DNA of 60,000 nucleotides from Prorocentrum cordatum (taxonomy: Eukaryota; Sar; Dinophyceae; Prorocentrales; Prorocentraceae), in NCBI GenBank assembly GCA_963575745.1, contig CAUYUJ010004780.1, positions 865,176 through 925,175 of the forward strand, written 5' to 3'. Shown here piece by piece: positions 21,597 through 31,395 of this stretch. Within the stretch, counting starts at the first letter, position 1, and each line of letters starts with the position of its first letter. Both the position numbers and the translations under genes were made by a program. A model generated the notes under the pieces. That model was given only the letters and a program-made list of their open reading frames with translations, ran no database searches and was not told the DNA's origin.

Positions 21597-21927
21597 ACAG
21601 AGAGAATCCTGCTGTGCTGCTTGTCATTCGGATTCCTTTTGTCGGCGATGTTTATGTTGACTTCTGTCATGTGGATTACATATGGAATCCTTTTGTGCGT
21701 CTTTTCAATCGGACTCCTTGTGTGGACGATTTACAACTCGTTTTCTATTGTGTGGATTGCACTTCGAATTCCCTTCTGCGAGTTTGCAACAATATTCGTA
21801 CGATTTGTGGGGGATTTGTACATTGACATCTATGGTGTGGATTCCAGATGGAGCCCCTCCGTGCGACCTTTAGTAAGGGTCTCATCGTGGGGGATTTCCA
21901 TATTGAGTTTTACTGTATGGAAGTACA
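21597..21927 (+). repeat. Composite array, unit Y copy 2
   Basis: Nearly identical to Y1. It is preceded by an A-run and a G-run and followed directly by X3, as Y1 is by X2. Confidence 0.92.
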
Positions 21928-22770
21928 GAGAGGCGGCTTCCGCATGCCGAAGGCGCAGAGAAACCGGCCGTGACGTTTTGGTTGTTGAACCGACATTTTC
22001 GAAAACTGCATGCTGTTGATCCTACTGTCTGGCGCGAATATTTCTATCAATCGAACGGCTTTCTTGGCGCTCGCACCCTGTTCTTTGGCAGGGAAAATCT
22101 TCAGCATCAAACTACGCTGTTTGTCCCCGCCCTACCAAAACAACGGCTCCGTCCAGATACTTCCTCACAGTTTATTCAACAATCGAACTCTCGCCTGACA
22201 CTTCTTCACACTTTACTTCAGCGCTGCGCCCTCGACGTTCAGAAAATTGTTCTCGCGCAACACTTCCTCACAATTGATGCTCCCGGGGCCTAGAAAACGC
22301 CGCCGTGGCCACCCTGACTTTGGTGCACCGTGGACCGCCGTTCGGTGTCATGGGCTCCCGCAGTGGCCGCGGTCGCCTCCATGGTCGCCGTCAGGGAGAG
22401 GAGGGGTAACAAAATGCAGCGACTGTAGCAGAATGGAACACAACGCACTGCCACGCAATACACAGCATTGCCACGTGGCGCGATGTGTTGCTAACACACA
22501 ACTATGCAAAACGGCGAGATCTGGCCGTCCTTGGCGAGCGCGGGTGAGCAGATCACGAGTGGGTCGGGTTCAGCAGGCGGAGCTGGGCGGGGGGGGGTGG
22601 GGGGCGAACGCGCCATCGGGCAGGGTGGCCTTTGCAATGAGGAAGCGGGTCTTGAGGGTAGAAAGCCCAAGACTCCCCAGGATTGTGAAATCCCCTAGGG
22701 AAGCCCCACAATCCCCTTCAAAACCTAGTTCCGCAGCGCCTGTGGGCGCTCTCCAGGTGCACCCGGGCGC
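21928..22770 (+). repeat. Composite array, unit X copy 3
   Basis: Third X copy. It ends at the same ACCCGGGC, after which the array stops and unrelated sequence begins. Confidence 0.93.
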
Positions 22771-23150
22771 TCCCAGTCCTTTCCAAGCGCTCCCGCGCCT
22801 GGACTCCTCCACTTTTCCCCGTTGCTCCCTCCCTTCCTCCCGTCGTCAGACGAATGCAGGATTGGGATATATTTGGATGAGGACCAATCGGGCTCTCGGA
22901 TCCGGCCGGCCTGGAGGACGTATCGGGCGCTGAAGACGTGCCAGGGCGCTCTGGAAAGCTGCGGAACGATTATTCATTTTCCCAAGCCTGCCTGACGTCG
23001 CCTCCTCCTCCTGTTCCTCCTCCTCCTCCTCTTCTTGCTCCTCCTCCTTTCCTTGTCGATATGAATACATCCTCCCTGTCGCACCCCAAGGCCAGTCGGA
23101 AAGGCGGGCTGGGCGATTGGCTTGAGACTTTTCACACCATTTACGATCCT
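22771..23150. other. Spacer with short CTC tract
   Basis: No gene seen. A CTC/CTT tract lies at about 22,997-23,052. It separates the X/Y array from an 83-base minisatellite. Confidence 0.6.
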
Positions 23151-23154
23151 GAAG

Positions 23155-23575
23155 TTTCGAAGATGACAGCCGTTTCACAAATGGAGGGCGGGTCGCTTCC
23201 AGAATGTGGGTCTCGCCTGAGCGCCGCGCATATTCGTCTGAAAACGTTGGAAGAACTTCACGGATTGTGGGCGGGTCGTTTTCAAAAAGTGGCTCTCGCC
23301 TGGGCGCCGCGCACAATCGTTTTTAACATCTGCAATAATTTCACGGATTGAAGGCGGGTGATTTTCAACGTGTGGCTCTCGCCTTAGCGCAAAGAGCGTT
23401 CGTCTTAAACCATTGCAACAACTTCGCGAATTAAGGGCCGGTCGTTTCCAAAATGTTGCCATCGCCTGTGCGCCAGGCAATTTCGCCTTATACGTGCAAT
23501 AAATTCGCTGATTGTTGGCGGTTCCTTTTCAGAATGTGGCTCTCGCCATAGTGCCGCGCACGTTCGTCTCAAACA
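23155..23575. repeat. 83-bp minisatellite
   Basis: About five units. The GGCGGGTCG landmark (or its variants GGCGGGTGA, GGCCGGTCG, GGCGGTTCC) recurs at about 23,188, 23,271, 23,354, 23,437 and 23,518, a spacing of 83, 83, 83 and 81. Each unit also has GTGGCTCTCGCC, a CGCCGCGCA-like part and CGTCT(G/T)AAA. After it, to 23,825, is ordinary sequence with no recognised gene. Confidence 0.92.
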
Positions 23576-23825
23576 TGTGCAGCCGTTGCACGCATCACAT
23601 TGGTTAACGTACCAAACACTATGTTTTGGAGCGGTTCAGGATTGTCAGGGCGCAACAGTTACGATGATTCGCGGTTCCCAGACTGGCGTCCTGGCGCGAT
23701 CCAGGATCGTCAAAGCGCAGCAGTCAAGTTTATTCGTGGCGTTGCAGCCCCGAGAATGGTGTTGCACTTCCCGCAGTGGAAATGATTGACTACTTGTAAA
23801 GGCCTATGAAACAAAACGGAGCTAT

Positions 23826-23975
<150 letters not shown>

Positions 23976-24019
23976 CAGTGCACATTGATTTTTCTTTCAA
24001 TTGAAGTGCCCCCCCGGGG

Positions 24020-24395
24020 TTCGCAGCTTGTTTTTCTGTCAAAGAAAATCTTCCTGCTCAAACTGGCCCCCTGGTTCCCGGGTTACAACAACAACGGCTC
24101 CCGCCTGAGACTTCCTTACAATTTAGCCAGGACCCCCGCTCCCGCCAGAGACTTCCTCGCATTTTATTCAAGAATCGCGCTCTCGCTTGGGACTTCCTTA
24201 CGATTTATTCAGGAATCGCTCCTCCTGCGCTCTGGAGTCGCGCTCTCGCTGGAGACTTGTTTGCAATTTACTGAAGAATGGCGCCCTTGCGTTGGAACTT
24301 CTTGCAATTTACTCCAGCGCCGCGCTCCCGACACCCAGGCACCCAGGAGTCGCGCTCACGCTTAGGACTCCTTCACAAATTATCTAGGAATCGGG
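24020..24395. repeat. Degenerate 45-50 bp minisatellite related to unit X
   Basis: Repeated units with CTCTCGCTTGGGACTTCCTT and CAATTTA(T/C)TCA(A/G)GAATCG. They match the internal repeats of X, and the entry (AAAGAAAATCTTCCTGCTCA, then ACAACAACGGCTCC) also follows X. It is therefore a diverged and amplified piece of X next to a GTT microsatellite. Confidence 0.8.
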
Positions 24396-25150
24396 ATCTC
24401 GCTGCCCTTCGTGGCCCCGTTGCAGCCCTTCGTGGCCCCCTCGCTTTGTGTCGTGGCCCCGTTGCAGCCCTTCGTGGCCCCCTCGCTTTGTTTCGTGGCC
24501 CCGTTGCAGCCCCTCGTGGCCTCCTCGCTGCCCTTCGTGGCCCCGTTGCAACCCTTCGTGGCCCCCTCGCTTTGTTTCGTGGGCCCGTTGCAGCCCTTCG
24601 TGGCCCCGTTCCAGCCCTTCGTGGCCCCGTTGCAGCCCTTCGTGGCCCCCTCGCTTTGTTTCGTGGCCCCGTTGCAGCCCTTCGTGGCCCCCTCGCTTTG
24701 TTTCGTGGCCCCATGTATGTATGCCCTTCGTGGCCCCCGCTCGTTCGCGCCCGTGGTGGCCCCATATGCATGCCCTTCGTGGCCCCGCTGTCGCCCTTCG
24801 TGGCCCCCTCGCTGCCCTTCGTGTCCCCGTTTCTGCCCTCAGTGGCCCCGTCCTTACCCTCCGCGGCCCAACCTATGTATGCCCTTCGTGGCCCCCCCCC
24901 CGCTCGTTCGCACCCGTGGTGGCGCCATGTGCATGCCCTTCGTTGCCCCGCTGTCGCCCTTTGTGCCCCCCTCGCTGTCCTACGTGGCCCAGGTGCTACC
25001 CTCATTGGCCCCATCGTTGCCTTCTGTGGCCCCGCAATCTGCCCTTCGTGGCCCATGCTCGTTCGCGCTCTTCGTGGCCCCATACGCATTCCCTTCGTGT
25101 CCCCGCTGTCGCCCTTCGTGGCCTACTTCGTGTCCTTCGTGGCCCTGCTG
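24396..25150. repeat. TTCGTGGCCCC minisatellite
   Basis: Alternating 21-base units, CAGCCCTTCGTGGCCCCCTCG and CTTTGTTTCGTGGCCCCGTTG, well preserved to about 24,715 and then more diverged, with inserts such as ATGTATGCCC. All frames stay open and give Pro-, Trp- and Arg-rich peptides. It shares its core with the 129-base array at 13.5 kb. Confidence 0.92.
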
Positions 25151-25159
25151 TCGTTCTCT

Positions 25160-25213
25160 CTCGCTCTCGCTTTCGCTCGTCGCCGTCGTCGTCGTCGTCG
25201 CCGTCGTCTTCGA

Positions 25214-25252
<39 letters not shown>

Positions 25253-25507
25253 GGTCGGTCCCCTGTCCGTCCCTCTTGGGGTCGGGTCGACGGTCCGCGG
25301 CCGCCCCGCCGATCAGCGCTGCCGCTGGCCAGGCCGACGGTCCGCGGCCGCCCGCCGCTTGCCGGGGCCTGGCCGGCAGGGAAGAAAGGTATACCCCCCA
25401 AAAGGGGTTCGATCGAAGACGAAAAGGGCGGGTATCGAGGGTTCGGGAAATTCGCGTTGTTCGACACTCGAGCAGATAAGGGCGAACAGTCTTAAAATGA
25501 TTGTTGT

Positions 25508-25542
<35 letters not shown>

Positions 25543-25600
25543 TTGAACATTATTACTTCTAAAGAATAATTATTGTTGGGACCCCTGGTGCGCGGCCCCC
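25160..25600. repeat. (CGT)n tract, short GC-rich duplication and (GTTGCT)n tract
   Basis: CGT triplets at about 25,175-25,250, followed by GC-rich DNA in which GACGGTCCGCGGCCGCCC occurs twice (about 25,289 and 25,339). At 25,500-25,545 GTT and GTTGCT repeats lead into the AACATTATTACTTCTAAAG, AATAATTATTGTTG tail seen also at 23,935. Confidence 0.88.
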
Positions 25601-26410
25601 TCGCCGCGCCTAGGCCGCAGCCATGTTTTCATCATTTTCGTGAGGAAGTCTCCGGCAAAACGGGTTGGTCCGGATCCGGTTGTTTTGTTACGGGCGGTTT
25701 TCCCTTGCAAAAAATACAGCAAAGTGGACATTTCTTGTTCTAACATAACCAAACTTCAAGAATCCCTTGCAACAAATAAGGTAAAGTGGACATTCGCGCG
25801 CGCAAGACGAAATCCTTCCAAAACCTTAGTGTTCGTAGCGATTTTAACATAAAAACATCAAAAAACCAATGGTTTTTCAAAAAAAAATGTCAAACATTTC
25901 ATCCCGCGCGCTCTTGCGGATTTGTAGGAAACCCAACACTTTTTAAACATTTCTGTCAAACGGGCTTTTGCGAGCAACTTTTTCACGTGCTTCGAACTTC
26001 TCCAACAACGGTTGCGCACCTGCCAGGGCCATCATCCCTGTCAAATAATACCATGCGGGACACATTCGTTTTTTCTTCGCGCGCGCACGCCGAAATCTTC
26101 AAAAACCATTGGGTTTCTTAGGAATTTTAGCACCGCGCAACATAAAATCATACGAATCGCACCGGGCGTCCAGAAAATGTTACCACAACAAGTCACTGTA
26201 CCCATGCGCCAGTGTAGTAGCCACGGTCGTCCGCAGGCCACGAAGTGAAGTGTCCGAACGTCATAGGGCGGGAAGCTGGGTGTGGGTGGTGGCGAAGAGT
26301 CGTTTGGAAATTTGGTAGAGCTTGAACCGGCCCCCCCACAAAGTGGGGGTATTGCCCGCCTCCTATGAAAACCCTGGCACTGGTGAGAACGGAGTGTCCC
26401 CACGTGCTAG
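25601..26410. other. Interval with dispersed GCGCGC-associated motif, no gene
   Basis: No coding frame stands out. Two copies of a motif, (T)TCGCGCGCGCA followed by GAAATC(C/T)T(T/C)(C/A)AAAACC, lie at about 25,790-25,835 and 26,077-26,113. Related motifs occur at the ends of the Z repeats and elsewhere (see findings). Confidence 0.5.
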
Positions 26411-26412
26411 TA

Positions 26413-26463
<51 letters not shown>

Positions 26464-26530
26464 GGGTGTGCACTGGTCCTCCTCCCTCCTCCTCCTCCTC
26501 CTCCTCCTCCTCCTCCTCCTCCTGCCCCCT
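26413..26530. repeat. (GTT)n followed by (CTC)n
   Basis: About 17 GTT triplets at 26,413-26,465, a short GTGTGCACTGG spacer, then CTC triplets at about 26,477-26,522. Confidence 0.95.
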
Positions 26531-27084
26531 CTCCGCTGCCGACCAGCCGGCGGATCCCCCCGCCGCGCACCAGGGGCCGGCGCGGCTGGCGCATGCGGGC
26601 GCCCAGCGGGGTAGCTTTTGTGCCCAGCGCGGGCGCGACGCCTGCGAGATGGGGGGGACACTCGCCCCTCCCCCCCTCGCCTCTCCGCCGGCGGGGGAAC
26701 CCGTGAGATCCTCCGGAATCGCGCAAGGATCCTGCAGTTCAACGTGACACCAGGAGGACGAGGAAGAGGGAGGGCATCCTGCATCCCCCCCCCCTCGACA
26801 CCCGCCGAGGGATGGTCCCTGGCAACATGGGCGGGGAATTGGAGGCAGAAGGAAGGAGAAAGAACTGGTCCTCCTCATGCCCCTCCTCCTCTTAGCTGCT
26901 CTTTGCCCTCCTCCGCTCCCTCGTCTTCGCCCTCCCTGCTTTTCTTGCTGCTGCTCCTCATCCTCCCATCCCTCTCCGCATCCTCTGCGAAATGCCCAGC
27001 TCGCCCTCCCGACACGTCTGGTGGGGCGACGAGGACGAACAATTCATGAAGATAAGAGGTGGGAGGGGAGGTGGTGGAGGAGGA
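26531..27084. other. GC-rich interval, no recognised gene
   Basis: GC-rich with CCCCCC runs (26,786) and a CTC-rich part at 26,880-26,980. Frames open here follow from composition. No motif found. Confidence 0.45.
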
Positions 27085-27117
27085 GGAGAAGGCTGAGGCT
27101 GAGGCTGAGGCTGAGGC

Positions 27118-27164
<47 letters not shown>

Positions 27165-27262
27165 CTGCTGCTGCTGCTGATGCTGATGCTGATGCTGATG
27201 CTGATGCTGATGATGCTGCTGCTGATGATGATGACGGTGATGAAGATGACGATGATGATGAT
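27085..27262. repeat. (GCT/GAT)n trinucleotide tract
   Basis: GCTGAG units, then GAT, GCT and GATGCT units, then GAT again. A + frame gives Asp/Ala repeats and other frames give Met/Leu or Ser repeats. Confidence 0.95.
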
Positions 27263-27690
27263 GAGGAGGAGGAGTTCGGTCGAAACCGAAGGAAGCGAGG
27301 TCCGCAACGAATGAGGACGGGAGGTAGGGATGGAGAGCGAGGAGGGGAGAGAGGGATCAGGGAGGAGATGGAAGGGGAGGGAGGACAGGGAGGTTGGGAA
27401 GGGGGAGGAAGGGAGGGAAGAAGGGGGAGGGGAGGGAGGCATGACAGAAGGATGACAGAAAGGGAAGCCGATAAGGCAGGGGTGAATGAAACCAGAGAGG
27501 CCAGGATGAGGGAGGAGGGGAGGAGGGATGATGAGGAAGGAGGGAACGAGAGGGAGGAAGGACAAGTACATAGAGGGAGGGGGTGGGGAATGAAGAAGGA
27601 GAGGACGGAGGGAGAGAGGGAGGGATCGCACGCCACTGAGGGGAAGAAAGAGAGAGAGAGAGAGTTCGACAGTCAGCCGACAACCCCAGA
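27263..27690. repeat. Polypurine tract of about 400 bases
   Basis: The + strand is almost only G and A from about 27,265 to 27,665, with a few C and T. It ends in (AG)n at 27,650-27,664. Such tracts can adopt triplex structures. Frames through it give Glu/Arg/Gly repeats. Confidence 0.9.
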
Positions 27691-27783
27691 GGGGGCCATC
27701 AGAGAGGACCTTTTTGTCGCCCTGGCAGGAAGGCCGAAGACCTGCCATGGGCCGGCGACAGGGCCCCCCTGGTAACAAACGGC

Positions 27784-27984
27784 TCAACCATCTTCATATT
27801 CTGCTGATGGTTCGCCTTGTTTCTTGTCTCTGAGCCTGGCTCCGAGCTCTCTGGCCTCCTCCTCGTTGAGGCCGAACGCCTGGAGGCAGTCGGCCGAGCA
27901 GAGGTTCGAAGCACAAGGCGAAACATTTGCACTTCGGAACCCTTTCGGCTGGGTCCCTGGATCTCCCGCCGCACCACGAAACAC
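27784..27984 (-). CDS. Possible 3' end of an unidentified gene
   Basis: The minus frame ends with about 40 residues that look like ordinary protein: Cys-containing CSADCLQAFGLNEEEARELG followed by a hydrophilic Lys/Glu/Asp end and a stop at 27784. Upstream of about 27,950 the sense is lost, and another minus frame (27699-28118) is also open. No family was recognised. It could be a terminal exon or chance. Confidence 0.2.
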   Translation of the reverse strand: MFRGAAGDPGTQPKGFRSANVSPCASNLCSADCLQAFGLNEEEARELGARLRDKKQGEPSAEYEDG

Positions 27985-28249
27985 CTCCCGAGCCCGCGCA
28001 CCTGGGGTCCTCCAGGGGCCCGGCTTCCAGGCTCGATCGGGGTGCTTACTGCGCAGGGCGGCACGTGTGTTTTTGCGGCCAGGGTCGAGGAGACTCGCTT
28101 GGGACCCCGGGCAATCATTTTTTAGGCCCCTGGATCCAGCAGAAACAATAGCATACCCCCCACGCGAGGAGCAACAAAGGACCAGGGCTTGGTCATCAGC
28201 TCCAACAGGGAACTCGAGCAGCCAGTGGCCTCCTAGGAGTGGTTTCTAA

Positions 28250-28435
28250 GTTGTGCGATATCTAGGTTGTGAGGTCTCTGAGGTACTATATGTGAGGTGC
28301 AATCTGTTGAGTGTGCCATCTGGTGCCATCTAAGTGGTGCAACCTATATAGTGACTCTATGTTGCGCAAGATATGTTTTGCAAAATGTGTGGAGCAATCT
28401 ACGTGGAGCAAATAAATATGGAGAACCTGAAATGG
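28250..28435. repeat. GTGGTGCAA(T/C)CTA minisatellite, short copy
   Basis: Degenerate 15-20 base units around TGGTGCCATCTAAGTGGTGC and GTGGAGCAATCTA. The same motif family forms larger arrays at 36,010-36,290 and 36,660-36,740. Confidence 0.75.
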
Positions 28436-28446
28436 TGAATTCCACT

Positions 28447-28905
28447 ACTTGCGCAATCATCCCACCAACCCACCCGCAATGTAGCTTGCAAAACTCATGC
28501 GGCGGCGATTGCGAGCGCCGGTTGGCGCATCGCTGCGGCCGCGCTAGCGCGCACGCGCCTGCAGAGCGGCCAGCTAGGCTGGCGCGGCCGACGCGGCCGC
28601 GGTGGCGCTGAACGCTGCAGACTTCCCAGCGCGTCTCTCAGACCGCGCTGACGCGGGGGCACTTCAGTGCGAGTCGGTGGGTCGTGCGGGCGCGGCGTCA
28701 TGGCGACGTCGACAACAGCAGACCCGATGATGATAGCGATGCCGGTAACGATGATGACGATGACGAATGCGAGGCCAATGACGGCGCCGACGCTGATCAC
28801 GCCGATGGCGATGATGATGTCCACGTGTCGCTAATGAAAATTTTGGAAGAATTTCGACGTGCACGCACGTCTGGCGGGCGCGAAAGCCCGCATGGTATTA
28901 TTTAG
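28447..28905 (+). repeat. Dispersed repeat family Z, copy 2
   Basis: Best-preserved Z copy. After the CCCACCCGCAATGTAGC entry and the GCGGCCGCGCTAGCGCGCAC part it has a GATGATGA/GACGATGA run with an open + frame encoding Asp-rich sequence (28684-28905), then TTTTGGAAGAATTTCGACGT and a GCACGCACG exit, closing with CGCATGGTATTATTTAGC. It lies 15.4 kb from Z1 and 5.9 kb from Z3. Confidence 0.85.
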
Positions 28906-29062
28906 CCGGGATCGTGCCCCCCAGCACGCGCAACGGCGTCGTGAGGGGAAAGTTTGGTCAGCTTTGATGAACATGTTGTAGCAACAACCTGAGATTTTTG
29001 TACGAATTCGCAAGAGCGCGCGCAGATTTTTTTGTAGCAGAAGTCTTGTTGCAAGACCAGTA

Positions 29063-29180
29063 ATGTATGTATGTATGTATGTATGTATGTATGTATGTAT
29101 GTATGTATGTATGTATGTATCCTACATACATACATACATACATACATACATACATACATACATACATACATACATACATT
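29063..29180. repeat. Palindromic microsatellite (GTAT)n-CC-(TACA)n
   Basis: Two 58-base arms of opposite tetranucleotide phase meet at a CC (29121-29122). The left arm is TATG and the right arm is its reverse complement CATA, so the segment is one long perfect or near-perfect hairpin. Confidence 0.95.
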
Positions 29181-29504
29181 CATACACATATCATTCACAT
29201 GTTTTCGGGACGCTTGATTTTCAAAATCTTTGCGAACCTCAAGTTTTTGAGCGATTTCGGCATGTGTGCGCGACGACGCGCACATGGGCACCTCGTCGTA
29301 TTGTTCCGAGAGGCTCTTGACAATGTATGCTTTTTGATGGACGAATGTGCGCGCATAATTTTTTTGTCCGGAGCGGCAACAATGACAAGGACGAAGACGA
29401 CGACGACAAGGTCCCTTGTAGTCCACTATCGCTGGCCCTGAGTGTGTTCTGGACCTCAAATGTAAACATTCTTCGCGTTGCTTCGCGTGCCTCCTGCGCT
29501 TTCC

Positions 29505-29534
29505 GTCGTCGTCGTCGTCGTCGCGGTCGTCGCG

Positions 29535-29568
<34 letters not shown>

Positions 29569-29753
29569 ACGTCAAAGTCGTCGTCGTCGCCATCGTCGTC
29601 GTCGTCATCGTCGTCGTCGTCGTCGTCGAAGTCGTAGTCGTTATGCTCAAAGTCATCGTGGTCACCGACGTGGTCGTCGTAGTCGTCGTCATCGTCGTCG
29701 TCGTCGTAGTCGTCGCCACCATCGCCGTCGCCGTCGCCGTCGCCGTCGTCGTT

Positions 29754-29791
<38 letters not shown>

Positions 29792-29849
29792 GAACGTCTT
29801 CGTCGTCGTCGTCGTCGTCGTCGTCGTTTTCGGCCGTCGTCGTCGTCAA

Positions 29850-29891
<42 letters not shown>

Positions 29892-30300
29892 CGTCGTCGT
29901 CGTCATCGTCGTCGTCGTCGTCGTCGGCGTCGTTGTCGCCGTCGTAGTCGTCCTCGTCGTCGTCGCCGTCGTCGTCGCCATCGTCGTCGTCGTCGTCGTC
30001 GTCGTCATCGTCGTCATCGTTGTCGTCTTCGTCTTCATCGTCGCCGTCTCCGTCGTCGTCCCCGTCGTCGTTGTCTTTATCGTGGTTGTTGTCGTCGTCG
30101 TCGTCACCGTCGTGGTCGTGGTGCTTTCCGTCGTCGTCGTCGTCGTCGTCGCCGTCGTTGTCGTCGTCGCCGTCGTTGTCGTCGTGCTCGTCGTGGTGGT
30201 GGTCGTCGTCGTCGTCGCCGTCGTCGCCGTCGTCGTTGTCGCCGTCGTCGTCGTCGTCGTCATCGTCGTCGTCGTCGTCGTCGCCAGCGCCGCCGCCGTC
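29505..30300. repeat. Long (GTC)n trinucleotide tract
   Basis: About 790 bases dominated by GTC (CGT/TCG) triplets with scattered CAT, GCC and AAC variants. Frames on the minus strand give Asp/Thr repeats and frames on the + strand give Arg, Val or Ser repeats. An expansion of this length is the longest trinucleotide tract in the window. Confidence 0.95.
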
Positions 30301-30726
30301 GCCGCCAGCTGGCGCCGGCGCCAGTTTCTCCGGAAGAATGGGGGGGTTGAACCCTCCCGGCCCCATTTGAACCGTTGAATCGTCGTCCTCGTCGATGTTT
30401 TCCGCCGCCGCCGACAGCCGCCGCCAGCGTCGGCGCCGGTCCAGGATGGGGAACAGAGCCGCCGCCGGCGCCAGCGCAGGCGCGGGGGTGGGGCGGTTCG
30501 AACCCCCCCCGCCCCCATGAAGGGGCGGGACAGGGGGGTTTGAACTCCGCCTCCCCCTTGAACCAGAGGTGGGTGGGTAAGGGGGGAACCTCGGACTATT
30601 TGGGAACCACCCACTTTCGTGGCGTATGTTGAGATGTTGTGATTCGTTTGATTGTTCGGTTTGTGCTCCTTGTCTCGGTCATGTCTTTCTCTCTCTCATC
30701 CTCCTCGTCGCCACCTAATCCTGCAG
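30301..30726. other. GC-rich to mixed spacer, no gene
   Basis: Contains two GCCGCC(G/A)GCG(T/C)CGGCGCC-like segments (30,310 and 30,420), several CCCCCC and GGGGGG runs, and then ordinary sequence. No reading frame is convincing. Confidence 0.5.
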
Positions 30727-30975
30727 TGGAATCCTACTGAAAAGTCGCAGAAGGGAATTAATTTCATTTGAAATCGACACAATCAAAAGTCTCATTGTAA
30801 ATCGCCCACAGAAGGCCTCCTATTGAAAAGCCGCGCGAAAGGACTCTATTTGCAATGTAAACACTAGCAATCAATCTGTAAATCGCCCACACAAGGAATC
30901 CTTTTGAAAAGCCGAACCAAAGGATTCTATGTGTAATCCACACTAGTAATCAAGTTGAAAATCTCCCAAGGAACC
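30727..30975 (-). repeat. Unit Y, inverted and diverged copy
   Basis: On the minus strand this matches Y: GTGGATTACACATAGAATCC, CTTTTCAA and GTGGGCGATTTACA appear in the same order and in roughly 80-base spacing. Visible + strand marks are TAAATCGCCCACA(G/C)AAGG and GAAAAGCCG. It is separated from the direct copy Y3 by about 100 bases rich in G-runs. Confidence 0.8.
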
Positions 30976-31077
30976 AAAACAAGTTAAGGGCCCTGTGGGG
31001 GGGGAAGGGGGGCGGGCACGGAAAAAAAAACGGGGGGGGGGGGCGGCGGCGGATTTTGTTTGTTTGTTGTTTTTGTT

Positions 31078-31395
31078 TCACATCGAATCCTGCTTTGCTG
31101 CTGCTTGTCATTCGGATCCCTTTTGTGGGCGATGTACATGTTGATTTCTGTTTTGTGGATTACACATGGAATCCTTTTGTGCGTCTTTTCAATCGGATTC
31201 CTTGTGTGGACGATTTACAACTCGTTTTCTATTGTGTGGATTACACTTCGAACTCCCTTGTGCGAGTTTGCAACAGTATTCGTTTTGTGGGGGATTTGTA
31301 CATTGACATCTATGGTGTGGATTCCAGATGGAGCCCCTTTGTGCGACTTTTAGTAAGGTTCTCATCGTTAGGATTTCCATATTGAATTTTGTCGT
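31078..31395 (+). repeat. Unit Y copy 3
   Basis: Very similar to Y1 and Y2 (ATGGAATCCTTTTGTGCGTC, TGTGGACGATTTACAACTCG and onward), about 9.5 kb downstream of them. Like Y1 it is preceded by a G-run, CGGCGGCGG and T/G-rich DNA. It grades into the satellite that follows. Confidence 0.9.

Noticed and set aside
20717-21826. 369-codon frame over X2 and Y2
   Set aside because: The sister copies X1/Y1 and X3 have indels that change frame at the same place, and no domain is visible.
23155-23575. CRISPR-like array (83-bp period)
   Set aside because: Units are repeated along their whole length with no unique spacers, and no cas genes exist in this eukaryotic DNA.
27044-27787. 247-codon minus frame with Ser/Leu/Pro-rich sequence
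   Set aside because: It is the complement of the polypurine and GAT/GCT tracts.
29478-30614. Frames up to 570 codons in the GTC tract (Asp/Thr, Arg, Val, Ser repeats)
   Set aside because: A trinucleotide tract gives single-residue runs in all frames. No non-repetitive domain is attached.
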